This document shows, one piece after another, positions 1 to 8,510 of a DNA stretch of 56,831 nucleotides. Position numbers and translations under genes: made by a program. The first letter of the stretch is position 1. Each line of letters begins with the position of its first letter. The notes beneath the pieces were generated by a model, which saw only the letters and a list, made by a program, of their open reading frames with translations, had not been told where the DNA came from and did not search any database. This DNA is from UBA2330 sp035443185 (GTDB lineage: Bacteria; Bacteroidota; Ignavibacteria; Tepidaquicellales; Tepidaquicellaceae): assembly GCA_035443185.1 (NCBI GenBank), contig DAORRV010000011.1, positions 1 to 56,831 of the forward strand. The letters are read 5' to 3'.

Positions 1-74
1 CGGAGCGTAGCGTAGCCCGGTATCGCGCCAGTTTTGGGAACTGGAGGTCGCTGGTTCGAATCCAGCCGTTCCGA
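1..74 (+). tRNA. tRNA-Pro (anticodon TGG)
   Basis: The sequence folds as a complete cloverleaf. The 7-bp acceptor pairs CGGAGCG with CGTTCCG, including one G-T pair. There is a short D stem (GCG/CGC), a 5-bp anticodon stem CCAGT/ACTGG with loop TTTGGGA that places TGG at the anticodon, and a T arm GCTGG-TTCGAAT-CCAGC. The discriminator base is A at 74 and CCA is not encoded. The window begins exactly at the 5' end of the gene, so its promoter and any upstream tRNA partners lie outside. Confidence 0.95.
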
Positions 75-143
75 CAAAATAATGATGAAGATGATAATAT
101 TCAGTATTTCGCTTCTGATGTTTTAAATCTTAATTTTAATATA

Positions 144-175
144 GTCCCTGGATAATTTTCAGGGGCTTTTTTTTT
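144..175 (+). terminator. Rho-independent terminator after tRNA-Pro
   Basis: A 7-bp stem (GTCCCTG at 144-150 with CAGGGGC at 160-166, one G-T pair) and 9-nt loop are followed directly by nine T residues. It ends the tRNA transcript and separates it from pyrD, which starts 26 nt further on. Confidence 0.85.
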
Positions 176-201
176 AATCTTTTATTACCTTTTTATAAAT
201 T

Positions 202-1233
202 GTGATTTATAAAATTTTTATAAGACCATTTCTTTTTCTAATGGATCCTGAGTCCGCACATAACTGTGTGTTGAACTTTTTCTCAAAGGTCAGAATTTTT
301 GATACTTTAATAAAAATTTTATATTCACCTAAAAACAATGAACCTATCCAGGTCAGTGATCTCGCATTCAGAAATAAACTTGGACTGTCAGCAGGTTTTG
401 ATAAAAATGGTGCTGCAATAAAGTTCTGGGATGTACTCGGATTCTCACATATTGAAATAGGCACTGTAACTCCATTGTCTCAATCCGGAAATCCCAAGCC
501 AAGAATGTTCAGATTAAAAAAAGATTCTGCCGTTATCAACAGACTCGGCTTTAATAATAAAGGAGCAGATGAGATCAGAAAAAACATTCTTATTGCTAAA
601 AAGACTTTAAGTAAAGACTTTGTGATCGGTATTAATATCGGTAAAAATAAAGATACACCAATTGAAAATTCCATCAGCGATTATAAGATCTGTTTCGAAA
701 AATTATATGATGTCGCTGACTATTTTACTCTGAATATCTCTTCACCAAATACTGAAAAGCTCAGAACATTGCACGAGTCTGAAAATTTATCAGAGCTCCT
801 TTCACAAATCCAGTTACTGAATAATGAATTGTCACAGAAATTTTCAAAAAATATCAAACCTGTTTTTCTGAAAATTTCACCTGACATAAATAATATAAAT
901 GCTCAATCTGTTTATGAAAATGCTGTAACACATAAGCTGACAGGTATAATTGCTACAAATACTACAGTCAGCAGATCCGGTCTAAGTGAAGATATAAATG
1001 AAACAGGAGGTCTCAGTGGAAAACCGGTTAAAATTTTATCTGATGAAATTTTGAATATTTTTAACGAACTTAACAAAAAAAATTCAGGATATAAACTTAT
1101 TCTTATTGGATGCGGAGGTATCTTTAATTCGTCAGATGTAGTGGATAAAATAAAGAAAGGTGCTGCACTTGTTCAGATCTATACAGGATTTATTTATGAA
1201 GGTCCGTCTATTATTAAAAAAATATTGAACTAA
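202..1233 (+). CDS. pyrD: Dihydroorotate dehydrogenase (quinone), class 2
   Basis: This enzyme oxidises dihydroorotate to orotate in pyrimidine synthesis, passing electrons through FMN to membrane quinone. The 343-residue length and the N-terminal hydrophobic extension (about residues 1-40) are those of the membrane-associated class 2 enzyme. Visible motifs are GFDKNG (65-70), the region GNPKPRMFRL, NISSPNT (178-184, with Ser181 at the catalytic base position), TGGLSGKP and a C-terminal glycine-rich phosphate-binding stretch (GCGG, then YTGF). The GTG at 202 is preferred because the first ATG, at 241, would remove part of the membrane-binding segment. It leads a tight four-gene run; the next gene follows after 12 nt. 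Confidence 0.95.
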   Translation: MIYKIFIRPFLFLMDPESAHNCVLNFFSKVRIFDTLIKILYSPKNNEPIQVSDLAFRNKLGLSAGFDKNGAAIKFWDVLGFSHIEIGTVTPLSQSGNPKPRMFRLKKDSAVINRLGFNNKGADEIRKNILIAKKTLSKDFVIGINIGKNKDTPIENSISDYKICFEKLYDVADYFTLNISSPNTEKLRTLHESENLSELLSQIQLLNNELSQKFSKNIKPVFLKISPDINNINAQSVYENAVTHKLTGIIATNTTVSRSGLSEDINETGGLSGKPVKILSDEILNIFNELNKKNSGYKLILIGCGGIFNSSDVVDKIKKGAALVQIYTGFIYEGPSIIKKILN

Positions 1234-1245
1234 ACAAATTAAATT

Positions 1246-1875
1246 TTGGAATCATTAGCCGAAACACCCGTAACAATTACTTTACTTTTTGCCAACATTG
1301 CAATTTCTATATGGGCAATGTACAGCAATCCAATTATTATGTATAAACTTTCAGAATGGCCTTATCAGATCGTTCATGAAAAAAAATATTATCAGTTGAT
1401 CACTTCAGCTTTTCTGCATGCTAATTTTATGCATCTCTTTTTTAACATGTTTGCACTGTTTACTTTCGGAACTTACCTTGAATCTTTTTTTATAAATAAT
1501 CTCGGTGCGCTTGAAGGAAGTCTGTACTTCTTTCTCATCTATTTTATCAGTATGTTGTTCGGCTCTGTGCTGTCAGTTGTATTTCATTACAATGATCCGC
1601 AGTATGTTGCAGTCGGTGCTTCAGGAGCTGTTTCAGGAATTGTCTTTTCATATATTATTTTCTTTCCTCAAAGCATGCTTTATGTGTTTTTTATTCCAAT
1701 GCCTGCTTATATATTTGCTTTTCTGTGGCTTGCCTTTTCTGTCTATGGAATGAAAAAAAAACTTGGAAATATCGGTCACGAAGCACATCTTGGAGGTGCA
1801 CTAGGAGGCGTTATATCTACGCTCATCCTTATTGACGGATCAATGAGGATTCTACTTAGTCATTTTAATCTATAA
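1246..1875 (+). CDS. Rhomboid-family intramembrane serine protease
   Basis: This is a polytopic membrane protease of the GlpG type with about six membrane segments in 209 residues. The catalytic dyad is visible: Ser126 in GASGA and His181 in HEAHLGG. The companion motif HANFMHLFFN supplies His63 and Asn67 of the oxyanion region. The start is TTG at 1246, because the first in-frame ATG would cut into the first transmembrane helix. It lies 12 nt after pyrD and 13 nt before the exchanger gene, so co-transcription is likely. Its substrates cannot be inferred from the sequence. Confidence 0.9.
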   Translation: MESLAETPVTITLLFANIAISIWAMYSNPIIMYKLSEWPYQIVHEKKYYQLITSAFLHANFMHLFFNMFALFTFGTYLESFFINNLGALEGSLYFFLIYFISMLFGSVLSVVFHYNDPQYVAVGASGAVSGIVFSYIIFFPQSMLYVFFIPMPAYIFAFLWLAFSVYGMKKKLGNIGHEAHLGGALGGVISTLILIDGSMRILLSHFNL

Positions 1876-1888
1876 AAAAAAATTACAG

Positions 1889-2848
1889 TTGGATTTTATT
1901 CTTTTATTACTGGGTTTTGCTTTCCTGATTTTTGGTGCTGATAAACTCGTTGACGGAGCATCTTCACTCGCGTCAAAATTCGGAATTCCAAACATCGTAA
2001 TTGGACTTACTGTAGTTGCTTTCGGTACTTCTGCACCCGAGCTCTTTGTCAATTTCGTTGCAGCTGTTAATGGCAACACTCAAATGGTTTTGGGAAATGT
2101 CATCGGCAGTAATATTTTTAATGTGCTGGTCATTCTAGGAATTTGTTCATTGTTTTATCCGCTTGCTGTAAAAAGAAATACAACTTGGCTGGAAATTCCT
2201 CTTTCACTTCTCGCCGGACTCATGGTGCTGATCATTTCTAATGATATCTTTCTTGATAAAACAAGCAGTAATATAATCAGCAGCAGCGACGGGATAATCC
2301 TGTTCTGTTTCTTCCTGATCTTTCATGTATATACAATGGAAGTTGCCAAATCAGAAACCAGTGATGAACAATTTGAAACTAAAGATTATTCTAAGCCTAA
2401 ATCAGTTTTATTTATAATAATAGGTCTTGCAGGTCTTGTCCTCGGCGGTGAACTGATAGTAACTAACGCTGTCAGAATCGCTTCAGATTTTGGTATTTCA
2501 GAAAGAATTATTGCGCTTACAATTGTTTCCACAGGAACATCACTTCCCGAACTTGTAACTTCAATTGTCGCTGTTAGAAAAAAGAATGTAGATATTGCTT
2601 TGGGAAACATTGTCGGTTCTAATATTTTTAATATCTTTTTTATACTCAGCATTTCAGCATTCATAACTCCTTTAACAGTAGAAGACAGTAATCAGACTGA
2701 GATCTATGTAAATATTTATGCCAATATTTTATTATTCCTTTTTATTTTTGTCGGGAAAGGAAGAAAAATTGAAAGATGGGAAGGGATAATCCTGATCATT
2801 TCATATCTTTTATATATTTTTGTTTTAATTTATAATATCCAATTTTGA
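1889..2848 (+). CDS. Calcium/sodium antiporter, YrbG-like (CaCA family)
   Basis: This 319-residue protein has about ten membrane helices and two inverted alpha repeats that carry the ion site: GTSAPE with GNVIGSNIFN in the first half, GTSLPE with GNIVGSNIFN in the second. The glutamates of the two PE motifs are the expected Ca2+ ligands. The family exchanges Ca2+ for Na+ across the inner membrane. The start is TTG at 1889; no ATG occurs before the first alpha repeat. Its stop overlaps the start of the next gene by 4 nt (TTGA), which suggests translational coupling. Confidence 0.92.
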   Translation: MDFILLLLGFAFLIFGADKLVDGASSLASKFGIPNIVIGLTVVAFGTSAPELFVNFVAAVNGNTQMVLGNVIGSNIFNVLVILGICSLFYPLAVKRNTTWLEIPLSLLAGLMVLIISNDIFLDKTSSNIISSSDGIILFCFFLIFHVYTMEVAKSETSDEQFETKDYSKPKSVLFIIIGLAGLVLGGELIVTNAVRIASDFGISERIIALTIVSTGTSLPELVTSIVAVRKKNVDIALGNIVGSNIFNIFFILSISAFITPLTVEDSNQTEIYVNIYANILLFLFIFVGKGRKIERWEGIILIISYLLYIFVLIYNIQF

Positions 2849-3042
2849 TTATTTATAAAGACATTGAAATTTTCTGTCCATATTGCGGCGAAGTAAATTT
2901 TATGAGTATTGAATTAAGCAATAACAGTTCAGATGAATTCATCACTGACTGTGAAGTATGCTGCAGGTCTTTTACAGTGAATGTATTTTCGGACTCAAAC
3001 GGAGAAATAAGTTTTGATGTTAAAAATGATGATGGGTTTTGA
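2845..3042 (+). CDS. Small CPXCG-type cysteine-rich protein
   Basis: This 65-residue protein has CPYCGE near the N-terminus and CEVCCR about 25 residues later, giving two CxxC knuckles likely to bind zinc. Size and motif spacing match the small CPXCG (Cys-rich CPCC-like) family of unknown function. The start is TTG, overlapping the stop of the exchanger gene by 4 nt. It is the last gene of the pyrD operon. Confidence 0.75.
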   Translation: MIIYKDIEIFCPYCGEVNFMSIELSNNSSDEFITDCEVCCRSFTVNVFSDSNGEISFDVKNDDGF

Positions 3043-3404
3043 AATAAAGTAATACTTAATTATTTTATTATTATGTTTATTTCAAAAAATTCAATCATTA
3101 ACAATAATTAAACCGATATTCAAATATGATAAAGAAATTAATAAACCGGCTATTCCGCCTGAGTTTATGAAAATTCAATTTAAATGTTTGATTTAAAAAT
3201 TTACTTTATAATAGTTAAATAAATCAAATATGGTAATTGTAATAAAAAAATCAGAGAAAAAAAAAGATATTGAAAAGAAAATCAGAGCATCATTACAATT
3301 TAAATCTGAAAAACTTTTCAAAGCATCTAAATACTGTGGAAAGGTAAAGTTTAAAATGGATGCTCTCTCAATTCAGAAAAAATTACGGAATGAATAGGAT
3401 AAAA
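3043..3404. other. Intergenic region with one small ORF
   Basis: This 362-nt AT-rich stretch lies between the convergent pyrD operon and the 1268-aa flavoprotein gene. Apart from the 55-codon ORF at 3230-3397 there is no clear hairpin terminator or RNA gene. Confidence 0.6.
3230..3397 (+). CDS. Small basic protein, antitoxin-like, orphan
   Basis: The ATG at 3230 opens a 55-codon frame ending in TAG at 3395-3397. The product is lysine-rich at the N-terminus, then has KASKYCGKVKFKMDALSIQK and ends KLRNE. The 'KYCG...D.L.IQK.LR.E' ending resembles small proteins that I recall lying upstream of PIN-domain toxins in Bacteroidetes and Chlorobi; this is recollection, not a search result. No toxin follows: the next gene is on the opposite strand and ends 8 nt away. 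It could be an orphan antitoxin, a remnant, or an unrelated small protein. Confidence 0.45.
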   Translation: MVIVIKKSEKKKDIEKKIRASLQFKSEKLFKASKYCGKVKFKMDALSIQKKLRNE

Positions 3405-6400
3405 TTAATGCCCTTCCATAATACTATCCTTCTCCCCTGAATTTTTTTCAAAAACATTCTCATTTTTATAAAGCAATCCTGCAAGATAAAAATCACTCAA
3501 CTTCTCCAGAACCGAATTAGTCTTCAGTCGTTGATGTAAATTATCAAAATCTACATTATCTAAATCCTGATCCTGATTAAAACATGAAAATATAAATGAC
3601 TCTTTTCCTGTAACTTCATCAACCTGTCTCTGCAGACACTGAGCACAGATCTCTTTCATCATACACTGCATAGGTGAGTTAATACTGCCGATAGCGACAT
3701 GCTCTTTTAACACATCTTTGAAAATTGTCTTCCGTGAGTCTTTGACTGCCTTCATCATTCTGTCACTTCCTATCACTATCATTCTGTCAATGCTTCCGAA
3801 GTCAAATAATTTATTTCCCAATACTCCTTCAGAATACGCATTCATTGCTTCCACTATATTTCCTTTAAAACTCAAGTCCTGTTCTCTTCGCGGAATAATT
3901 TCTTCCCCAGCGTCAATACTCCAGATTACCTGATCAGTACCCGCTTCCACATCATCCATTTTATATACGTCCTGTGAATTTTTATATCCGGCAAAATAAA
4001 TTACCTTATTTCCTTTTTCCTTCAGTCCTTTTGCAATTGAAAATAAAACTGCATTCCCGAGTCCGCCACCCGCAAGTAAAACAGTTTCTCCGGAATTTAT
4101 TTCAGTCGGTGTACCAGTCGGTCCCATCAGGACAACTTTCTCGCCTTTTTTAAATCTGCTGCAGAGATTTGACGAAACTCCCATCTCAAGTATAATCACT
4201 GATATCAAACCTTTCTCATTATCTGTCCAGGCACCGGTCATCGCCAGTCCTTCTGTTGTGAGAACTGACCCGTCCAAATTTTCTGCACCTGTTTCATAAT
4301 TCTGTAGTCTGTAAAATTGTCCGGGTTTGAATTTTCTTGAAGCGGCAGGAGCTTTGACAACAACTTCAATTATATTCGGAGTAAGTCTTTCTACTTTTTC
4401 AATCGTTGCGATCAGATCTGTGTCAAGATTTGTTACAAGATCTTGAAAATTGTTTTTTAACATCTCTGATGTTTCGCGATTCTCTTTGATAATTTTTATT
4501 TCATTTTCAAAAAGCTCTGATACTTTTTCATAACCGTCCTTTGCCGAAGCCATGGCTTTTACTACGTTGCCTGCATATACAGGATGATTGTCTCCATAGA
4601 ATGTTATATATTTTCCGTCTTTCTCATAAGAAGTAAAAAATCCAGTTTCATCTGTTTCAACTTCAATTAATTTTTTCTCTCCTCTATTGTCTGTTACTAA
4701 TTTATAAGATTTGAAAAAATAATTATCTGCATCAAGCTCAAATGTTCCCGGATATTCTTTTTCGTAAATTATATTCGGAGAAGTTCCTGCTGCAACCATC
4801 ACTGATTTGGCTTTCAAAGTCATTAGAGTATTTCTTTTACTCTCATCTTCCACTTTATCACTAAACTGAAACACCATTTCTTTCACAGCACCAAATTTAT
4901 TGCTAACTGCTTCGACAGGTGAAAGATGTTCGACAATTTCAATTCCCTCCTTCAGCGCTTCAATTATTTCTTCATGATTGAGTCTGTATGCAGGAGAATC
5001 TTCAAGTCCTTTTCTGTAAACCATTTTGACACCACCCCATTTTTTTGTAAGTGAAGCTGTGTCAGGTATTGAATTGTCCTGTTCAGCTTTATTTATCAAC
5101 AGCCGAATTTCTTTTCCATGTTCAATAAAAGTTTTCATGATCTCTGATTCTTCTTCATTTAACTTTTTCCAGAACTCTTCTTCACCGGAATTTTCTTTTA
5201 TTGCAATATATTTCTCATAAGCTTTCAAAACCTGTACAGGATAATAAGCAAGTAATTCAGTAGAAGTATCAATTGCAGTCAGTCCGCCCCCAATCACAAT
5301 TGCCGGAAGCTGCACCTGAAGATTGGCAAGATTGTTTTTTTTTGAAGCTCCCGTAAGTTGCAACGTCATCAAAAAATCAGAAGCTTTTCTAATACCTCTG
5401 ATCAAATTATTTTTCATTCTGATAATAGTCGGCTTTCCAGCACCGGTTGCAATTGCAATGTGATCGATTCCGTAATCCCAGACATCATCTATCGTAAGTG
5501 TACCACCAAATCTAACTCCGTCATACAATCTAAAAAATTCTCTGCGGGCAAGATTGATATAAATTGCCGTTAGAAAATTTTTATCCCACCTGACAGTTAT
5601 TCCGTATTCCGAAACTCCGCCAAAACCCTGCAGCACTCTTTTGTCAAGCTCTTCAAAGATCTCTGTGAAATAATCTTTTACCGGCTCAGGAAATTTTGTA
5701 TATCCATTTTCATTTACAGTACCTGTATATTTTTCATGGATCTTCTCGATCTTCAGTCCGTCAATTCCGATCACACCAAAACCGTCATTCAATAAATAAT
5801 GGGCAAGAGTATACCCAGCCGGTCCCATTCCCACTATCATTGTATTTTTCCCGTTGTATGGAAGTGCATAAGGTTGTTTAATATTCAGCGGATTCCATCT
5901 TGAAAGAAGTGAATAAATTTCATATCCATAAGGAAGTTTAAAAATTTCTGTCAACACATTGGTTTCTATCTGAGGAATATTCACAGGTTCCTGAGTCTGA
6001 AAAATACAGCCCTTCATACAGTCGTTGCAGATTCTGTGACCGGTTCCAGGTACGTTTGGATTATCGATCATTATTAATGCCAGTGAAGCTAAAGGATGTC
6101 CTGACTTTTTCACAAAATGCATTTCTGAAATTTTTTCACAAAGCGGGCAGCCTTCTAGTTTTATTCCGAGCGGATTCGTTTTAATTTCTCCCGAACGGTC
6201 TGTGTAACCTTTAGAGCAGGAATCCTTTCCTCTCTCATGACAATAAATACAGTAATCTACCTCATCTGCGATCTCTCTTTTATTCATCCGTTGGTCAGTA
6301 AGTCTGAATCCAAATCTGTTTCGGTGATCTTTTTCCGGAACTTTGATAAGTTCAGGAAAATCAGAGCCAGGCTGTTCTGACTTTACCAAATGATTATAAT

Positions 6401-7211
6401 CAGTTTTATGAATATCAGAAAAAGAGACCCAGTGTTGAGAATTCTTATCAAGATATTTTTTTACAAAGATCCATTTTTCAATTTCCTTCAATAAATAATT
6501 GAATTTTTCATACATAAGCTTTCCATCATCAGAATTTTCTGTCCTGTTTATATTTTCTATACTTTCAATATTCTTTATGTTTCCAAATAAGAGAATTCCT
6601 TTTTCATAAAGTATTCTCATTATTAATTCGGCTTTGGATCTAATATTTTCAGGTATGGTAAAATTATCAGGAGTGAATTTATCACCTTCATAAAACCATC
6701 TGTAATTTTTTTCGATCTCAGAAAGCTCAAGTATCATCTTAGCAGTATATTTCTCTTCATCAATATTGAAATTAAATTCAGGATATACAGATTCTTTTAC
6801 AGCCAATATAAATTTATCTAGATCATCAAAACTAAATTCTACAAGATCTTCAATTTTATAATATTTAAGAACCCTTTTCTGAACAAAATCTTTTTTAAAA
6901 ATAAAAATATCATTTTCATAATCTGCTTCACTTAAAAATTCTTTCTTCTCTTTTTGCAACTGGAATAATTCGACGAGAAAATCGGATAATATAAGTGATG
7001 ACTTGATTAAAATTTTTGAGATCTCTGTTTCAGAATGTTCTAAGCCTTTTTTATCCGAATAATTTTTAAAAAATTCATAATTCACAACATCCTTATTCTT
7101 AAAATATTCGAAAAAAATCTCTGACAGCTCTTTTAATTTTGCAGATTGAAAAAGATCCTTAAAATTAAATCCGAAACGGGGATCGAGAATGTCAGTATGT
7201 GTTTTATTCAT
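3405..7211 (-). CDS. Large Fe-S flavoprotein: GltD-like plus PyrK/FNR-like fusion
   Basis: This 1268-residue soluble oxidoreductase has three regions. Residues 1-300 are mostly helical and unrecognised. Residues 320-405 carry an 8-Cys ferredoxin-like cluster region (C321, C324, C332, C355, C358, C395, C398, C402). A GltD-like FAD/NAD(P)H domain begins at GMGPAGY (461-467) with a second dinucleotide fold at VIGGGLTAID. From about 960 there is a ferredoxin-reductase/PyrK-type domain (KPGQFYRL for flavin, GPTGTP and AGGGLGNA for the nucleotide) with a C-terminal [2Fe-2S] site at C1183, C1189, C1192 and C1210. The two flavoprotein halves correspond to the small and large subunits of NfnAB-type transhydrogenases, so electron transfer among NAD(P)H, flavins and ferredoxin is inferred. 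Actual substrates are unknown. Confidence 0.8.
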   Translation of the reverse strand: MNKTHTDILDPRFGFNFKDLFQSAKLKELSEIFFEYFKNKDVVNYEFFKNYSDKKGLEHSETEISKILIKSSLILSDFLVELFQLQKEKKEFLSEADYENDIFIFKKDFVQKRVLKYYKIEDLVEFSFDDLDKFILAVKESVYPEFNFNIDEEKYTAKMILELSEIEKNYRWFYEGDKFTPDNFTIPENIRSKAELIMRILYEKGILLFGNIKNIESIENINRTENSDDGKLMYEKFNYLLKEIEKWIFVKKYLDKNSQHWVSFSDIHKTDYNHLVKSEQPGSDFPELIKVPEKDHRNRFGFRLTDQRMNKREIADEVDYCIYCHERGKDSCSKGYTDRSGEIKTNPLGIKLEGCPLCEKISEMHFVKKSGHPLASLALIMIDNPNVPGTGHRICNDCMKGCIFQTQEPVNIPQIETNVLTEIFKLPYGYEIYSLLSRWNPLNIKQPYALPYNGKNTMIVGMGPAGYTLAHYLLNDGFGVIGIDGLKIEKIHEKYTGTVNENGYTKFPEPVKDYFTEIFEELDKRVLQGFGGVSEYGITVRWDKNFLTAIYINLARREFFRLYDGVRFGGTLTIDDVWDYGIDHIAIATGAGKPTIIRMKNNLIRGIRKASDFLMTLQLTGASKKNNLANLQVQLPAIVIGGGLTAIDTSTELLAYYPVQVLKAYEKYIAIKENSGEEEFWKKLNEEESEIMKTFIEHGKEIRLLINKAEQDNSIPDTASLTKKWGGVKMVYRKGLEDSPAYRLNHEEIIEALKEGIEIVEHLSPVEAVSNKFGAVKEMVFQFSDKVEDESKRNTLMTLKAKSVMVAAGTSPNIIYEKEYPGTFELDADNYFFKSYKLVTDNRGEKKLIEVETDETGFFTSYEKDGKYITFYGDNHPVYAGNVVKAMASAKDGYEKVSELFENEIKIIKENRETSEMLKNNFQDLVTNLDTDLIATIEKVERLTPNIIEVVVKAPAASRKFKPGQFYRLQNYETGAENLDGSVLTTEGLAMTGAWTDNEKGLISVIILEMGVSSNLCSRFKKGEKVVLMGPTGTPTEINSGETVLLAGGGLGNAVLFSIAKGLKEKGNKVIYFAGYKNSQDVYKMDDVEAGTDQVIWSIDAGEEIIPRREQDLSFKGNIVEAMNAYSEGVLGNKLFDFGSIDRMIVIGSDRMMKAVKDSRKTIFKDVLKEHVAIGSINSPMQCMMKEICAQCLQRQVDEVTGKESFIFSCFNQDQDLDNVDFDNLHQRLKTNSVLEKLSDFYLAGLLYKNENVFEKNSGEKDSIMEGH

Positions 7212-7227
7212 AGAATTTTAATGAATA

Positions 7228-7235
7228 CAAAATTA
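7228..7235 (-). promoter_or_regulatory. Possible -7 box (TAATTTTG) of the flavoprotein gene
   Basis: On the minus strand TAATTTTG matches the Bacteroidetes-type -7 element TAnnTTTG and lies 17 nt before the start codon at 7211. No clear -33 TTTG was found, so the call rests on the -7 box alone. Confidence 0.35.
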
Positions 7236-7347
7236 CTGCATTTCAGAATTTTATTAAATGCACTTTAAGTTCAGGTTTGGAATAATTTTCATTGATACAT
7301 TTTTCTGTAATGAATTAATTGTTAATTTGTACAAATAAAAATTCTAT

Positions 7348-8367
7348 ATGAAAAATATAATACTCTTTCTTATTCTTACAACAATATCATTAATCAGCAA
7401 TAAAACTTATTCACAGGATACATTTTCGATCTGTGCGATCGATACAATAACCGGTGAAGTGGGAAGCGCAGGAGCTTCATGTGTCAATGACTGTACTATT
7501 CTGACGGACGTATTTCCTGGCTGGGGAATTGTACACACTCAGGCGTCATGGCTTTCTGCAAATCAGAATTATGCACGTTCATTAATGCTTTTGAGACTTG
7601 ATCCGCAGGCTATGATAGATTCGCTTGTAGCTCATGACGCTCAGAATAATCCGTCAGTCAGACAATATCTTATTATCAACAAAGGTAACGGCACTCCAAA
7701 ACGTGCAGCTTATACAGGAGCAAATTGTCTGAATTATAAAAATCATATTATCGGTCCAAATTATGTAATTGCCGGTAATATACTTTCGGGTCAGCCGATA
7801 CTTGATTCGATGGAAGCGAGATTCCTCAGAGAAGAAGGTTCGATCTCAGATAAAATAATGGCAGCACTTCAGGGAGCAAAAGTAGTCGGGGCAGATACAA
7901 GATGTGCAAGCTGGGGAACTTCATCAAAGTCTGCATTCATTCGCGTTGCAAAACCTTCTGATACTCTTGGCATTCTTTATCTTAATCTGAAAGTATTGAA
8001 TACTCCGTTTGGAAGGGATCCGATCGATTCACTACAGGTGCTTTATAATAACTGGACGCTGACCGGTATCACATCTGCAGCAAATGAAGTAGTATCAGGT
8101 TATAAACTTTTTCAAAATTATCCAAATCCATTTAACCCAAAGACAGTTATCAATTACGAGTTACAAATTACGGGTTACGATTTTGTAAATCTGAAAGTAT
8201 TTGATGTTTTGGGAAATGAAGTTGCGACATTAGTAAATGAAAAACAGAATTCGGGAAGTTACACGGTTGATTTTGACGGAAGTAATTTTCCAAGCGGAAT
8301 GTATTATTATAAAATGGAAGTGAATGGAATTCTAAAAGATGTAAAGAGAATGGTGCTTTTAAAATAA
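7348..8367 (+). CDS. Secreted DUF1028 protein with T9SS type A sorting tail
   Basis: This 339-residue protein has an N-terminal signal peptide (cleavage probably after YSQ, residue 23). The DUF1028 domain follows at once (DTFSICAID, then GSAGASC, then GWGIVHTQA). DUF1028 belongs to the Ntn-hydrolase-like fold; after signal removal a Thr lies two residues from the new N-terminus, so catalytic self-processing is conceivable but unproven. From residue 255 there is a classic type A sorting tail (FQNYPNPFNP, later GNEVATLVNE, ending KRMVLLK), indicating export by T9SS and cell-surface attachment. Part of the tail is encoded by a short repeat (8158-8180). Confidence 0.88.
   Translation: MKNIILFLILTTISLISNKTYSQDTFSICAIDTITGEVGSAGASCVNDCTILTDVFPGWGIVHTQASWLSANQNYARSLMLLRLDPQAMIDSLVAHDAQNNPSVRQYLIINKGNGTPKRAAYTGANCLNYKNHIIGPNYVIAGNILSGQPILDSMEARFLREEGSISDKIMAALQGAKVVGADTRCASWGTSSKSAFIRVAKPSDTLGILYLNLKVLNTPFGRDPIDSLQVLYNNWTLTGITSAANEVVSGYKLFQNYPNPFNPKTVINYELQITGYDFVNLKVFDVLGNEVATLVNEKQNSGSYTVDFDGSNFPSGMYYYKMEVNGILKDVKRMVLLK
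8158..8180 (+). repeat. Short repeat (ttac-type) inside the T9SS tail coding region
   Basis: Three near-copies of an 8-9 bp unit (gagttaca, aattacgg, gttacga) occur in frame. They encode the residues ELQITGYD between the conserved INY and VNLKVFD of the tail. The same kind of unit is found just after this gene's stop codon. Confidence 0.6.
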
Positions 8368-8370
8368 TTT

Positions 8371-8389
8371 CAAATTACAAATTACAAAT
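8371..8389. repeat. Degenerate short tandem repeat (caaattacaaattacaaat)
   Basis: Tandem aattaca-type units begin 4 nt after the DUF1028 stop codon. Similar AT-rich short repeats lie in other intergenic spaces of the window (15473-15497, 18908-19093, 37820-37850, 56611-56728). Confidence 0.6.
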
Positions 8390-8510
8390 ATAAACACTTC
8401 CCGCTTCTAATCTACGCTGTGATAAAAAAGGTAATATCCCTTTGGTTATATATACTTTAGGGTAATAGATACTCTGTGAGAAATTTTCCAAAAAAAATTA
8501 CTTTATAAAC

